A DNA stretch of 64,000 nucleotides from Zea mays. Lineage: Eukaryota > Streptophyta > Magnoliopsida > Poales > Poaceae. The DNA lies in contig NC_050098.1 in the NCBI RefSeq assembly GCF_902167145.1, positions 137,544,207 to 137,608,206 on the forward strand, read 5' to 3'. This document shows positions 40,898-52,936 of this stretch, one piece after another. Position 1 is the stretch's first letter. Every line of letters begins with the position of its first letter. The translations under genes and the position numbers were made by a program. Under the pieces are notes generated by a model. It was not told where the DNA came from and did not search any database. It saw only the letters and a program-made list of their open reading frames with translations.

Positions 40898-43800
40898 TGT
40901 AACACCCCAGGTGTTACCTTGGCTAGAGCCCACCTTGGCACTAGAAGCTGTGTTCACAAGGGGTAAAGGCTTAGGGAAACACATAAGAACTTGGAGATCA
41001 AGTGCTAATCAAGTTGCCAATGACCTAAGGAGCATTACTCTAAATCCTTGCTCACTTACTACCTTGGATAAGAGGGGAGAAGGACCCTAGACCTCTCCTA
41101 AACCCTATCTCCCAAAACCCTAGGTAAGAGGGGAAAGAGAGTGAACAAGTGTGCAAAGCATGAGTAGTTTTACCCAAACCCTAACTAACCTTGTAACCAT
41201 CAATTAAGGGGGGAATATTGCAAAAAGACCCCTGGAGAGACCCCAATTCAAATCTCCAAGTGGAGAGAGAGCTAGAGTTCTCTATTTCCCTCTAAGTCAA
41301 ATTCTAACCCTAAGTTAAAGTTCAACCGTGTTCACTTTGAAGATGGCGCCAAAACCACTTGGGTTCTATACCAAAAATGTGGTATACCACTTAAGGCACC
41401 CCCTGGAAAAAGTGGAAGCTGAGACTCGGACGTTTGACAGCTCTTGACATCAGTTTTGTCGCAATGTGGGCAGTGAGACAAGCCAGAATTGGCGCCCGTC
41501 TATCTCCTGATCTAGGGCGTATCCTCCATTGGAACTCACACATGTGAGATAGCCCTAGGTGCCAGGAAGAGGTCTGCGCCGGATTCATGGCAAGATTCGC
41601 ACGTTTGCGATCTCTGGAGACGTTTGAACAATGGAAGAAACATACCTCCGCGTGTTCGACGCTTTCTGCCCGCGCCAGAGCACGCTCACGCGCGCCCTCG
41701 CACGCCCAGCGCCGCGCCCGAGCCAAGCCAGCGCCATGACCCGCGCCCGCGCCTATAAAACCCTCCCAGACTTCGATTGTACCTTTCCGCGCACCCTCAA
41801 ACCTCACCGGAGTCTAGCTCGCCGCCGTTTGCCCGTGCGCAGCGTGTCCGCGGCCGCCCAATCCCTCTGCCACCGTAGACCGGCCAGTGGAGCCATTCCC
41901 AACTCCGTCCAGCCCTCGGAGAAGACTGTGCACACCTCCGTGAGGCTCCCCGAGCGAGGAATCAGAGTTTGCTTCGCCGGAGAGGCCAGTCCACGCTCGC
42001 CGGAGCTCTCAACCCCGCCGGAGTACGTGGACCGGGTAAACCACTCAACCATCCTTCGAATCCTTGTGCACACGGTCGCTACGTTACCCCGTGAAGCTCA
42101 CCATGCCCTCGGATTGAACCAGTTCGCCGTGGTTTGGCCGGTACACTCGCCGCCGACGAGAACACCCGCATGCGCGCGTGGACCGGGCGATTCCGGCCAT
42201 CCCCGACGCCAAGCCGTACCTCGACGTGACCGCCAGAGCCTCCCCGAGCCAACCCCACCCTTCGCCGGACCTCCCTCGCCGCCGGTAAGCCGCGCCACCC
42301 TTTTCTTTCCCGCGGTTACTGTTTGCATAAGGGGAAGGACTGCGGGTGAGAGGGAGAGAAGGTCAGGGGGTTTTGTGAAATGTCAGAGACACAGGGGAAT
42401 AGTGGCGCGAGGGTAGATTTGCGAAGGTTGATTTAGTTTAAACCCAGGGACCTCGGTGTAAGCTGTTTTTCCAGAAAACCTTTATTAAATCTGTTTTTAA
42501 ATTGAACAGAAACTTTGAAAATGCATAACTTCTGTTTAATTCATCCAAATTTGGTCAAACCAATTTTGTCAGACTCTAAATAATGTAACCTACTTAAGAA
42601 AAATATAAAACCTCCTATGTACTAGAGAAAACTTTAAAGCTCTGATTTAATTATAGTTTTGACTAAAAGCTTAATAATAGGGCCAAAATTAGTTGCACTA
42701 TTTGACTGGGGTTAGAAATTTTTTTTGAGAAGTTTGTGTCTACCTACTAACCCAAATAAAAATGTTAAACCTCTCTGTCCACTCCATTAAGTTAGTTTTT
42801 ACCCCTTATTCTATAATATGCTTAAGGATAAGGAAAATAGAAAATGTAATTTAAACAATGAACCAGAATGTACCTTTATTTTTGTTAGGATACTTGTTTA
42901 ATGTAGTTCACTGGAAAAATATATCATACCCTGGTTTAGTATAAAATAAGTAGGATACCTTTTATTTTAATAAACTAAGGATAACTTAGAAAAACCCTAC
43001 AAAAATAACCCCAAGGTAAAAACACCCCCACCCTTGGGATAACTAATGTTTTATTAATAAGAACTTAGGAAAAATATGAAATCTGCTGTTTGACATTTTT
43101 CAAATAATAATTTAGTAGAAAGTGCCTTTTTGACATTAAACTTAAGAAAATCATAACTAAGTAACCACCCCTTAGTTTTCTGAGATTTTTAGCACAGAAG
43201 CCTATTATTACTATGGGATGCCAGCAAAAATAACCTTTAGGACAGAACCTACCCCTAACTAAGAGGTGTAGTGTAAAGTGGCCTATTTTGCCTAACTATT
43301 GTTATTTTTGTTTAAAGCCTAGCCTTTGTACTTTAAGCCTCAAATTCTTAAAACAAGCTAGAATAGCAAATGACAACCCACTGTAATTTTTACAGAATTT
43401 TTGGAAATTATTAAAACACTGTCATAGTTCAAACCTACACTAGAAACCCTAAATAGGAAATTAAAGAAAGGAAAATGAATAATGGAAATTAATGTCGTCC
43501 TAAAACCTTTATAAAATTGTCCACTGAAATCTATAAAGACAATACAAATCCACTATGTTATCCTAAAAGAAAACCTAAGCTTAAAAGGTAATAAGTCTAT
43601 GTATATATATACCACTAGAAGCCCCACATAACCAGGAAACCCTAAGTTAATTCTTGACTTAGTTTCTTTTAGCTTCATGTTATTAAATCTTGCATAATCA
43701 TGACATACATGTTCATTGCATCTCGATAGACTGTAACCTTGCTGACGGAGAGTACATCCTCGTGCCGGAGCAAGGAGCTGCTCAGGAGGTAGCCCCAGAT

Positions 43801-45261
43801 CCAGCACCCGAGCCTGCACAAGAGGACCTGCCTGCCACTGCTTTGGAAGGCAAGCCCCGGTTTTATGCATAACCTGTTATTTATGCTATTTTACTTCACT
43901 AAATGATTGTAGGATTGATTGTGCACTTAGGTGTAGGAATTGTTTGAAACCCTAGTTGCATGATCTCAGGAATCCTATTGAGATGAATACTAGTATGCTA
44001 GGTCGAGTAGCTGCTTTATTAAGTAGGATCTCGGTAGCAGACGAGTGATTTTTCTAGCACTCGCGCGAGGTCAGGACATTGATTGTACCCACTTTCATAT
44101 CGTACTGATGTTGGGTGTGGGCAACAATCCATGGGGATTGGTTGTCTACGGGATAAAAATTTGAATAAGGATTAAGGTGTGGTACCGTGAGTCAAGCGTT
44201 TGAACGTACTAAACACATACCGAGAAATATGGTAAATCGGTAAGCCTAGTACCTGATTGAACCTGGCAGTAGACTTTGCCCCTCACGCGACCTGAGACGA
44301 GGTCTCCCATTCCGGTTATGGTGGGTACAAGTGCGGTCACTGCACGACGGCCAGTCGGGGTCAGTGCGGCATTGTACGCCAAGGCGGTGAGCCCTGATCT
44401 GCTGACGGGGAATCGATGGGGACGGTTGATGTGTGTGGGGACGGAGTGCCCCTGCATGTCGTGTGTTTAGGTTTACCTTGCAAGGATAAAAACTCGATTC
44501 GAATCGTCTGCTTCTCGCAGCTAATGAGACTGCTTGATCCATGCTGCTACATTGAGTAACAAGTGGAATTGTGCGGAGATGATACAAGATGTTGATTGCT
44601 AAAAATGTTTGCTACTTTGTATGAATAGATAGTACATCTTTAGCCTTAAGAGAGTCACACTTAATTTTGACAAAGTTAAAAACTTGATTTAGAAACTCAG
44701 CTAGTGCTTTTGGCAACCAAACCCCACAGCCAAACAGCTGCATGTCTAGAGGTAGAGGAGTAGACTCCTCACACCGGGTAAGTCTAGCTAAGTATTAGTA
44801 TACTCAGCCTTGCTTGTGGCATAATTTTTACAGGTTCTCTGGAGGAAATGGTTGCTGGAGTGACTTGGTCGTCCATCTTGCCACCGGGTTGGACTGTCGA
44901 GTGGGACCCTGCCTCGGCTGAGGAGGAGCATGAGGAGTGATGGGACAGGCTTCCCCATCCCTCTATTTATTTACCGTTAGTTTATTTCCGCTGCACTTCG
45001 AACAATGATGGTTACTTTTGCAAAAACTCCAATGATGATGCTGGTGATGTAATAATTTAATACTCTGACATGTATGGTTTTATGCTTTATTGTATTTGCT
45101 CAATGACTCACCTTCGAGTGAGATTGTGGTACTTGATCCTGTCAGTGGCCGTGTCGGACTAGATCCGAGGGATTGACGGGTTATTCCCATTTAAGTGTGG
45201 TCCAGCCTCTAAGGCGGGGCTTAGGCACTTAAGTTGGAATAATTCGGGCAGTTCCGCCACA
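40898..45261 (+). repeat. Tek1 3' LTR (4364 bp)
   Basis: About 99.4% like the 5' LTR by eye, with the same TATA box (41753), GC-rich R region, 261-codon open frame (41631-42416) and exon-like segments. Confidence 0.95.
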
Positions 45262-45490
45262 GTTATATGCGAGGCTATCTGCAAGATCGTCCTTCGTCAT
45301 GGCGCAGAGGCCAGCTTCAAGCTTCGGGAACCCCATACTTCTGGCCATCTCTCGGCAGACAGATAATTCTTTGTTGTCTGGGAGACAGTATAAGAAGTCA
45401 TCTTTGTCTGTGCCATTGAACACTAAGGCCCCCTTCGGATACTTCAGTTCTCGGGCATAGTGTTTAGCTTCAAAAATCTCTTCTTCAGAT
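45262..45490 (-). CDS. Huck-like antisense gene, upstream exon part
   Basis: On the minus strand the sequence reads SEEEIFEAKHYARELKYPKG, ALVFNGTDKDDFLYCLPDNK, ELSVCREMARSMGFPKLEAG, LCAMTKDDLADSLAYN and then meets the Tek1 LTR. The next residues and splice donor are at 30264-30272. Its upstream side is cut by TatB at 45491 (flank CAGAT at 45486-45490, the candidate target duplication). The exon is open and shows no stop, so the damage to this gene is mainly the two insertions. Confidence 0.75.
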
Positions 45491-45529
45491 TGTCGGTGTT
45501 TTGGGTCCGACCGCACACCCGGGGTTGCC
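45491..45529 (-). repeat. TatB 3' LTR, terminal 39 bp
   Basis: TGTCGGTGTTTTGGGTCCGA starts the inverted LTR; Tek2 interrupts after GGGGTTGCC. The rest resumes at 55308. Confidence 0.8.
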
Positions 45530-47892
45530 TGTGATACCCGGTTTGCAAAGAAGAGAAGATGGGGGTTGTTCTTTTTGTTTTTTTCCCTCATCCAGTTGTT
45601 GTTTTGGGGGATTTGGAATTTTGTGAACAACATTCGCAACTAGGGCAATAGAATTTATTTGATTTGACGTTTGCGTTGCGGTCGGGAGATGTCGCGTGGG
45701 TTAGTTGGGCCTCAATTGGTGTTTCGGCCCATTAGCCCTCCCAAACCCTAGCCGCCACTCTCCTAACTACCCCCCCTATGTGCAGCCGCCCCCCACTCCT
45801 CCTCTTCCCTTGGCCGCCGCCCCCCCCCCCTGCCCACCTCCTCCTCCCTCCATTGTTGCAGCCACCAAAACCCTAGCCGCCCTCCCCCAATCCCCTCCTC
45901 CCTAGGTGCTACTCCGTGTCGCTCGGATCATCGTCTTTTGGTGCGAATCTCCAATCGTTTTGGGGGAAGGAAGAAGGGAGGAAGGAAAAGGGGAGAACCC
46001 AAGGTGATTTTTCTTTTGTGTTCATCCCTTGTTCATTTGCGCTGCGATTCAATTGATTAGATGTTGCGTTTGCGATTAGATAGAGGGGGGCTGTCCAGAA
46101 TTTTGCGTGGTGGATGAACAGCGGTAGTTCCAGCAGTTTTTAGGTTTTTTTCGTGAAGATTTAATGGGGATCAATTTGGTAATCTTGTAGAACTTTGTTT
46201 TATCTTTCCAACGAGTATTTATGCGCTCAATTTGGAGTTGTAAATTAAAAGTTATCATCGTTTGAATCCGGGTATGTGGCTGTCCAGAAAACAGATTTTT
46301 CAGAGTGATGAACAGCAGCAGTGTTAGCAGTTTCTGGGGATGTTTCGGGAGTAATTAGTGTTAATCAGTATGAGAATCATGTAGGGCTTTTTCTTATCTT
46401 TCCAACAAGTACTTATGCGCTCAAATCGGAATTATATTTTAAAAGTTATCGCTGTTTGAATCCGCGTATGTCGCTGCTCAAATCAGAAAAAAAACAGATT
46501 GCAGGGTTTATTTTGAGGACCGTTTAGAGGTAAGTAGATGTTAGAATTCAATCATGAGTTGTATACAAAACTTGTGGGGAATTTTATGTAGTTGTCTCTG
46601 AAGTTTTTGTTTATCATCACTGCTGTCCTAAATTTTAAGTTATGAAATTGCTAAGCAGCGCCGCTGCAGTTTGGTTAGTGAGGGGAGAATTGTTACCGCG
46701 GCGGGGTTTGAGATTGCGCGTAGGTGCGGTGTTGTCTTTGAGTTTTGTTTCATGAGAATTTGGTGCACTAAGTTGGGTGTCAAAAACAGGTGGTGGACTT
46801 CCGGATCGTTCTTAGGGATTTTGCCCGAACTTCGGTAAAGGCAAGTAAATCAGTGATGGTTATTCCGTCCTTTGATTGAAGAGTCTTATACTTGATTATG
46901 TTTGTGCTATTTGTGTTTGTATCCATATTCCTAATTGGGTACCATCGTTTGAAATTATTCATGCTTTATTGATTATACATGTGGAGGGTGTGGTTTGATC
47001 ATGTTACCCATGTGGTTATTGATGTGAAATGGGTGGAAGTATATGTCTAGCACATCTTATTTGGGAAGAACTCATGTTGTTGACATGCATAATGCATTCA
47101 TCATCCGTTGCATTGAAGTTTTCGTCGCGATCTTATGGTCCGACCGTACCGGTACAATGAGCATCATATGTTTCCCGAGAAGGGGTATGATGCAGCTTCA
47201 TATCCTTAGAGGTATGAAGGCAGAAGTCATGTTGCATCTGTAGCCATGTGCATGCATGGGTGAAGTGTGGAACCTATTTTGGTGATGTGGATAAGGTGGA
47301 TCTTTACTTTGTAATTCATCTTGGCATTGAGTAATTGATTACTTGCTTACTTGCTGCAAATTAATATTTAAGGAAGAAGTTGGGAACCATGTGGTTGCTT
47401 ATGCACGGTTGGCTTGCATTGTCCAACTGTTGTTTGTTTTTTTTACTTGCTGAGATGTGTCATCTCACTCTTGCATTGTCTGATGCAGGCACCTGATCTT
47501 TGCTTTGGGAAGGAAGGGATGTAGCAGCACGGCCACCACACTTTTAAATAAAGGAATTACTGATTAATAATGATGTTAAACAGGAAGAGTCAAGTCTAGG
47601 GAATTATTACATTCTAATCTTTCATGGTAGTTGAACTGTTTAGTTTGGTGGGCGGTGATGTCTATCTTTTGTCTGGTCATGAATGTTCTTTCCTACCGTT
47701 GCATTTTGATTATACTATGTCAATTATCTTTCTTTTATATCCTGTATAAACTATATGCTTCCCTTGTTATGCTACTTTCAAGGGAGGTGCTGCCGGATTT
47801 TGCAATACTTTCTTTCTCTATGTGTTGCATAAGTCATGTAGGAAGGTTTGTTTTTGGTATCATCCATTGTGTGGGATCAGTGGGGTGTTACA
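45530..47892 (+). repeat. Tek2 5' LTR (2363 bp)
   Basis: Has a C-rich leader near 45765-45900 and a strong donor-like GAG/GTAAGTAG at 46529-46537. An acceptor-like TCTGATGCAG lies at 47479-47488, suggesting a leader intron within the LTR. Confidence 0.95.
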
Positions 47893-47894
47893 GT

Positions 47895-47906
47895 TGGTAT
47901 CAGAGG
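47895..47906 (+). other. Primer-binding site, Tek2
   Basis: TGGTATCAGAGG, two bases after the LTR; one mismatch at the end to the initiator-Met complement. Confidence 0.88.
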
Positions 47907-48066
47907 CTATAGGCTGTAGGTCCTAGCAAGTGGAGTAGTAATAAATTGACACACTGCACATGTAGGAGGGGTTTTCGGTCTTGCTATTGATATGATTATG
48001 TTATTCTCTGTGCTAGTTTTGACATTATCTCATATACTTATTATTCTCATCCCTGTGGCTACAGCT

Positions 48067-51000
48067 ATGCCGCCTCGTAGAGCTCGGGGTAGTCCGCAAG
48101 CTCCTAGTGGGGACTCGATGAGTCCGGCGGCAATGTTAGCCGCGATGCAGGCCATGCAGCAGGAGTTGGCCCTTCTGAGGCAAGCCATTCCTGTCGCCCC
48201 TGCAGGTGCTGCTCAGGGTGTTGGAGGTGGAGAAGTGCCCGGGGGCGCTGTCCCTGCGGGTGCTGTTCCTGGTGGTGGGGCCGGGGTGCCTCTTCCAGTC
48301 AGTGGTCTTTCTCTGATGCAGTGGATGGGCATGAAGTTGGATTCTTTTGATGGCAGTGGTACTCCGGTTGAGGCGGCAGATTGGCTGACTTATGTGGAGG
48401 ATAAGATGAATGTCTTCGAGATTGCTTATGAAGATCGGGTTCGCTTTGGCACTCAGCTGCTGAAGGGTGAGGCGCAGATTTGGTGGAGAGGCGTGCAGGC
48501 AGCGCACTCCTCCTCACCAGGAGTCCTATCATGGGATGTTTTCATCAGGCAGTTCGAAAGGAGATTCTACCCGGTCACCTTTCTGGAGAAAATGAAGATT
48601 GACTTGCAGTCCTACAAGCAGGAGAAGAAGTCTGTCACAGAGTATGAGGTGGGCTTCAACAAAATGGTCCGCTTTGTCCCTCATGTGGCTTATAATGAGA
48701 TGGAGAAGGCGAGCCAATTCCGTCAGGGTCTGAAGCCTTCTATCAGGCATGCTCTGGGGGCCTTTCCGTTGGTGGACTTCCGTACCACAGTGGAGCAGGC
48801 GCTGGGTGTGGAGATGCAACACCAGTACACCATGGAGTCGCAGAAGTCTTCGGGTGTTGATCAACCTCGTAGCCAGGACACGAGGAGGGGCAACACTGGG
48901 GGTTCAGCTCACAAGAGGGGCAAGTCTCAGCATCAGCGCCACCATCCCTACCGTGGCAAATCTTCTGACTCAGGTACTTCAGGAGGAAGTACTCAGAGGT
49001 TTCGGGCCGTTCCTAAGCCCGGGTTGGGGCTGGTGTGTTTCCGCTGTGGAGATGCGCATCGCCGTGCAGAGTGTCAGTGGAGTGGCAGGTGTTCTATCTG
49101 CAGTCAGGACCACAAGGATGTGGTGTGTAGGAGGAATCCCAATGGGAAGCTCAGATGGGAGCCGATAGCTTCCTCCTCTTCACAGGGCACTATCAATATG
49201 ATGTCAAGTGCTGAGCAGCAGTTTTCAGTTCCTCTTCCCCCACAGCAGCTTTTTGTGCCCGGGACTTCTCAGTTCGCGCCGATGCAAGGTTTTCCGCAGT
49301 ATCAGGTTGTGCCTACTCCTGCGTCGTCTACCCCTGTGCTGTCTCAGTTTGGAGCTCCGCGCCAGCCTCCTCCGGTGGCTCAGTGGGGCTCTTCTGTTAA
49401 TTTCACTCCGGGAGCTTCCTCTTCTGCGGGTATTTCTGGAGCTTATGTGCTACCCGCTACGGATGGCAGGGAGCAAGGAGACGTGGTGACAGGTACGATT
49501 TCAGTTGATTCATTTGCAGCCCATGCTCTTTTTGACTCTGGCGCTAGCTATTCGTTTGTTTCGGAGGATTTTGTGTCGCGGGCTGGTCTTTCGGTGCAGA
49601 GGTTGGGTCACCCAATTTTGGTCAGTTCTGCTAATGGCTCCATTAGTAGCTGTTCAGTTTGTCAGGGGTGTTCCGTCATCCTTGCTGATGAGGTTTTTTC
49701 GGCTAATCTGGTGGTGATATCCTTGGGGGCATTCGATGTTATCTTGGGTATGGATTGGTTATCCCAGTATCGCGCGGTTATATCCTGCTTCTGGAAGACA
49801 GTGTTATTGCAGGCGCCGTCGGGTAAGGAGGTGGTATTCTTGGGAAGTTCTCCGAAGTTCACATTATCCTTGTTGGCGCAATTGCTTCCTGATCGCTGGT
49901 CAAGGAAGTCGGGGATCTTTTTCTCTATGGTGGTGGAGGGCGAGGCTGCCTTGCGGGTGCAGGACATCCGGGTGGTGTGTGACTTTGCTGACGTGTTTCC
50001 AGCAGAGCTTCCAGGCATTCCTCCGGAGCGCGATGCAGCTTTTGAGACTAAGCTGATTCCGGGTACGCAGCCTATTCATAAGGCCCCGTATCGAATGGCT
50101 CCAAAGGAGCAGATTGAATTAAAGCGGCAATTGGATGATCTGCTGGCTAAGGGCTTCATTAGGCCTAGCAGGTCTCCATGGGCCTCCCCAGTATTGTTTG
50201 TTGAGAAGAAGGATAAAAGCAAGCGGCTGTGTGTGGATTATCGCGCTTTGAATCAAGTGACAATCAAGAATAAATATCCGCTTCCCCGAATTGAGGTCCT
50301 CTTTGAGCAGTTGAGGGGTGCCCAGGTGTTCTCCAAAATTGATTTGAACTCTGGTTATCATCAATTGAGGATTCGTGAGGAGGATATTGAGAAGACTGCC
50401 TTCTGCACCAGGTATGGACATTATGAGTTCATAGTCATGTCCTTTGGCTTAACTAATGCCCCTGCTGCGTTTATGGAAGCAATGAATAGGATGCTGCATG
50501 AATTCTTGGACGATTTTGTGGTCGTATTCCTGGATGATATTTTGATTTATTCAAAGACTGAGGCCGAGCATGATCAGCATCTCCGCCTCGTTCTGGGTGC
50601 CCTAAGGAAGAATCAATTCTATGGCAAGTTGAAGAAGTGTGCCTTTTGGCTATCTGAAGTGGCTTTCCTGGGGCACGTGATTAATCAGCAGGGTATTGCG
50701 GTTGACCCCAAGAATGTTGCGGCTGTAGTGGAGTGGAAGAGACCTTCTAGTGTCTCTGAAATCCGAAGTTTCTTGGGGCTTGCTGGGTATTATCGGCGTT
50801 TCGTACCAAATTTTTCCAGCATTGCTAAGCCTTTGACTAGGCTCTTGGGGAAGGGTGTTCCCTTCGTCTGGTCCGGCGATTGTGAGATCAGTTATCAGTC
50901 ATTGAAGAGCAAGTTGGTGGACGCCCCTATCCTAGCTTTGCCTGAGAGCGGTAAGCGTTTCACAGTTTATACGGATGCTTCGCGTATTGGTCTTGGCTGT

Positions 51001-52860
51001 GTGCTGATGCAGGAAGGCAGGGTGATTGCTTATGGCTCAAGGCAGTTGAGGAAGCATGAGGGGAATTATCCAACTCATGATCTGGAATTGGCTGCGGTGG
51101 TTTTTGCTCTAAAGTCGTGGAGGCATTACCTTTATGGCGAGGCTTGTGACATTTTCACTGATCACAAAAGCCTCAAGTATATTTTTACTCAGAAGGAGCT
51201 GAATTTGAGGCAGCGTCGGTGGCTAGAATTGATTAAAGATTATGAGGTGTCCATTCATTATCACCCGGGGAAGGCTAATGTGGTGGCGGATGCCCTTAGC
51301 AGGTCCGGGGTTCCAAAGGTGGCCGTGCCGTTGATTGCTGATCTGGACCGTTTGGGGATCGCTTTGTGTTATGTCGGCACCGCTAGCGTGGAGACTCAGA
51401 TGCTTATTCAATCCTCTCTTATGGAGAGAGTGCGTGCGGCTCAGCAGCAGGATCGTCTTTTGCAGGAAGCCCGAAGGAGGGTTGGTGATGGTAAACCGCG
51501 AGAGTTCACCATTGATGAGAATGATTTGGTTCGTTTCAGGGGCCGTCTTTGTGTGCCTCAGAAATCAGAGGTGAAGCTGGATATCCTGCGGGAAGCTCAT
51601 AAAACGCCTTACACCGTCCATCCTGGCGAAACCAAAATGTACCGAGATTTGAAGCAAAACTTCTGGTGGAAGCGGATGAAGGTTGACATTTCTAAGTATG
51701 TGGCCGCCTGTGAAGTATGTCAGCGCGTGAAGGCCGAACATAAGCGGCCTGCAGGTTTGCTGAAGCCATTGGAAATTCCAGAGTGGAAATGGGAGCATAT
51801 CACCATGGATTTTGTGGTGGGTCTACCTCATTCCCCTCGTGGCAGGGATGCTATTTGGGTGGTAGTGGATCGCTTGACTAAGTCTGCGCATTTTATTCCC
51901 ATGAAGACCACGAATTCAGCTTCAGATTTGGTTCCCTTGTATATGAAGGAAGTAGTCAGGCTTCACGGGGTACCTAAGTCTATTGTTTCTGATCGAGACT
52001 CCAAATTTGTATCCAAATTCTGGGAGAGTCTCCACAGTGCATTGGGCACCAAGCTTTCGCTTAGTGTCGCTTTTCACCCTCAGACGGATGGTCAGTCAGA
52101 GCGAACAATCCAAACCTTGGAGGATATGTTGCGTGCTTGTGTTCTGTCATGGAAGGGTAGCTGGGAGGATCATCTTGCTCTAGCAGAGTTTGCGTATAAC
52201 AACAGCAACCAAGCTAGCATCAAGATGGCACCATTTGAGGCTTTGTATGGCAGGCGGTGTATCTCTCCTCTGTGCTGGGAGACTTTGGGAGAGAGATCCC
52301 TGGTTGGTCCTGATTGGGTTCAGCAAACTTCTGAAAAGGTTCGGGAAATTCGTCAGAATATTTTGGCAGCTCAGAGTCGTCAGAAGAGTTATGCTGATGT
52401 GAGGAGGCGGGATCTGGAATTTGCTGTGGGTGACCAAGTCCTTCTCAGGGTATCACCCACTAAGGGAGTTGTTCGGTTCGGTGTCTCTGGGAAGCTCAGC
52501 CCAAGATACATTGGACCGTTCACTATCTTGGCCCGAGTGGGCAGCCTGGCTTATCGCTTGCTGCTGCCGGATTCTATGGCAGGGGTACACCCGGTTTTTC
52601 ATGTCTCTATGTTGAGGAAGTTCTTGCGGGATCCGGACCATCAGATTGAGATGGAACCAATTGCGGTGCAGCAGGATCTGACTCTGGAGTGCCGTCCGGT
52701 GCGTATATTGGAATTCTCGGAGCGTGTGTTGAGGAAGAGATCAATTAAGTATGTCAAGGTCTTATGGTCTAATCAGTCAGAGCGCGAGGCTACGTGGGAA
52801 CTTGAGGAGTTGATGCGGCAGAAGTACCCGGAACTTTTCGTTGTGGGTAAGTGTTGTTGA
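48067..52860 (+). CDS. gag-pol: Tek2 gag-pol polyprotein with chromodomain
   Basis: I start at ATG 48067 ([16 protein letters not shown]) because the open frame upstream from 47992 adds a hydrophobic 25-residue piece unlike gag. The product has about 1597 residues. It carries a gag capsid domain (about 110-260), two CCHC knuckles with short spacing ([13 protein letters not shown] and [13 protein letters not shown]), protease [11 protein letters not shown] ([29 protein letters not shown]), RNase H ([20 protein letters not shown]), integrase finger ([16 protein letters not shown]), DDE core ([22 protein letters not shown]), and chromodomain ([20 protein letters not shown]). Stop TGA is at 52858. 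No stop or shift is found and all catalytic residues I checked are present. Confidence 0.95.
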   Translation: MPPRRARGSPQAPSGDSMSPAAMLAAMQAMQQELALLRQAIPVAPAGAAQGVGGGEVPGGAVPAGAVPGGGAGVPLPVSGLSLMQWMGMKLDSFDGSGTPVEAADWLTYVEDKMNVFEIAYEDRVRFGTQLLKGEAQIWWRGVQAAHSSSPGVLSWDVFIRQFERRFYPVTFLEKMKIDLQSYKQEKKSVTEYEVGFNKMVRFVPHVAYNEMEKASQFRQGLKPSIRHALGAFPLVDFRTTVEQALGVEMQHQYTMESQKSSGVDQPRSQDTRRGNTGGSAHKRGKSQHQRHHPYRGKSSDSGTSGGSTQRFRAVPKPGLGLVCFRCGDAHRRAECQWSGRCSICSQDHKDVVCRRNPNGKLRWEPIASSSSQGTINMMSSAEQQFSVPLPPQQLFVPGTSQFAPMQGFPQYQVVPTPASSTPVLSQFGAPRQPPPVAQWGSSVNFTPGASSSAGISGAYVLPATDGREQGDVVTGTISVDSFAAHALFDSGASYSFVSEDFVSRAGLSVQRLGHPILVSSANGSISSCSVCQGCSVILADEVFSANLVVISLGAFDVILGMDWLSQYRAVISCFWKTVLLQAPSGKEVVFLGSSPKFTLSLLAQLLPDRWSRKSGIFFSMVVEGEAALRVQDIRVVCDFADVFPAELPGIPPERDAAFETKLIPGTQPIHKAPYRMAPKEQIELKRQLDDLLAKGFIRPSRSPWASPVLFVEKKDKSKRLCVDYRALNQVTIKNKYPLPRIEVLFEQLRGAQVFSKIDLNSGYHQLRIREEDIEKTAFCTRYGHYEFIVMSFGLTNAPAAFMEAMNRMLHEFLDDFVVVFLDDILIYSKTEAEHDQHLRLVLGALRKNQFYGKLKKCAFWLSEVAFLGHVINQQGIAVDPKNVAAVVEWKRPSSVSEIRSFLGLAGYYRRFVPNFSSIAKPLTRLLGKGVPFVWSGDCEISYQSLKSKLVDAPILALPESGKRFTVYTDASRIGLGCVLMQEGRVIAYGSRQLRKHEGNYPTHDLELAAVVFALKSWRHYLYGEACDIFTDHKSLKYIFTQKELNLRQRRWLELIKDYEVSIHYHPGKANVVADALSRSGVPKVAVPLIADLDRLGIALCYVGTASVETQMLIQSSLMERVRAAQQQDRLLQEARRRVGDGKPREFTIDENDLVRFRGRLCVPQKSEVKLDILREAHKTPYTVHPGETKMYRDLKQNFWWKRMKVDISKYVAACEVCQRVKAEHKRPAGLLKPLEIPEWKWEHITMDFVVGLPHSPRGRDAIWVVVDRLTKSAHFIPMKTTNSASDLVPLYMKEVVRLHGVPKSIVSDRDSKFVSKFWESLHSALGTKLSLSVAFHPQTDGQSERTIQTLEDMLRACVLSWKGSWEDHLALAEFAYNNSNQASIKMAPFEALYGRRCISPLCWETLGERSLVGPDWVQQTSEKVREIRQNILAAQSRQKSYADVRRRDLEFAVGDQVLLRVSPTKGVVRFGVSGKLSPRYIGPFTILARVGSLAYRLLLPDSMAGVHPVFHVSMLRKFLRDPDHQIEMEPIAVQQDLTLECRPVRILEFSERVLRKRSIKYVKVLWSNQSEREATWELEELMRQKYPELFVVGKCC

Positions 52861-52921
52861 TTCGCTAATCTTTTCTTGTGTCATTCCGATAGAAGCGTCG
52901 GAATTCGAGGTCGAATTCTTT

Positions 52922-52936
52922 TTAAGAGGGGTAGAA
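52922..52936 (+). other. Polypurine tract, Tek2
   Basis: TTAAGAGGGGTAGAA lies directly before the TG of the 3' LTR. Confidence 0.85.

Larger units (their letters stand above)
30278..45261 (+). mobile_element. Tek1: Tekay/Del-clade chromovirus (Prem1/Tekay-like), 15 kb
   Basis: LTRs of 4365 and 4364 bp (TGTAACACCCCAGG...TTCCGCCACA) flank a primer site, an extra coiled-coil ORF, a gag-pol ORF and a polypurine tract. The C-terminal chromodomain and gypsy domain order place it in the chromoviruses. The flanking 5-mers are TTTAC (30273-30277) and GTTAT (45262-45266), a poor match. The antisense gene of the Huck-like element nevertheless continues across it, so this is a single insertion with a mutated or atypical duplication. 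About 25-30 substitutions separate the LTRs by eye, about 0.6%. Confidence 0.92.

Noticed and set aside
47992..48066. Signal peptide or membrane segment on Tek2 gag
   Set aside because: The hydrophobic 25 residues precede the gag-like ATG at 48067 and are better explained as open untranslated leader.
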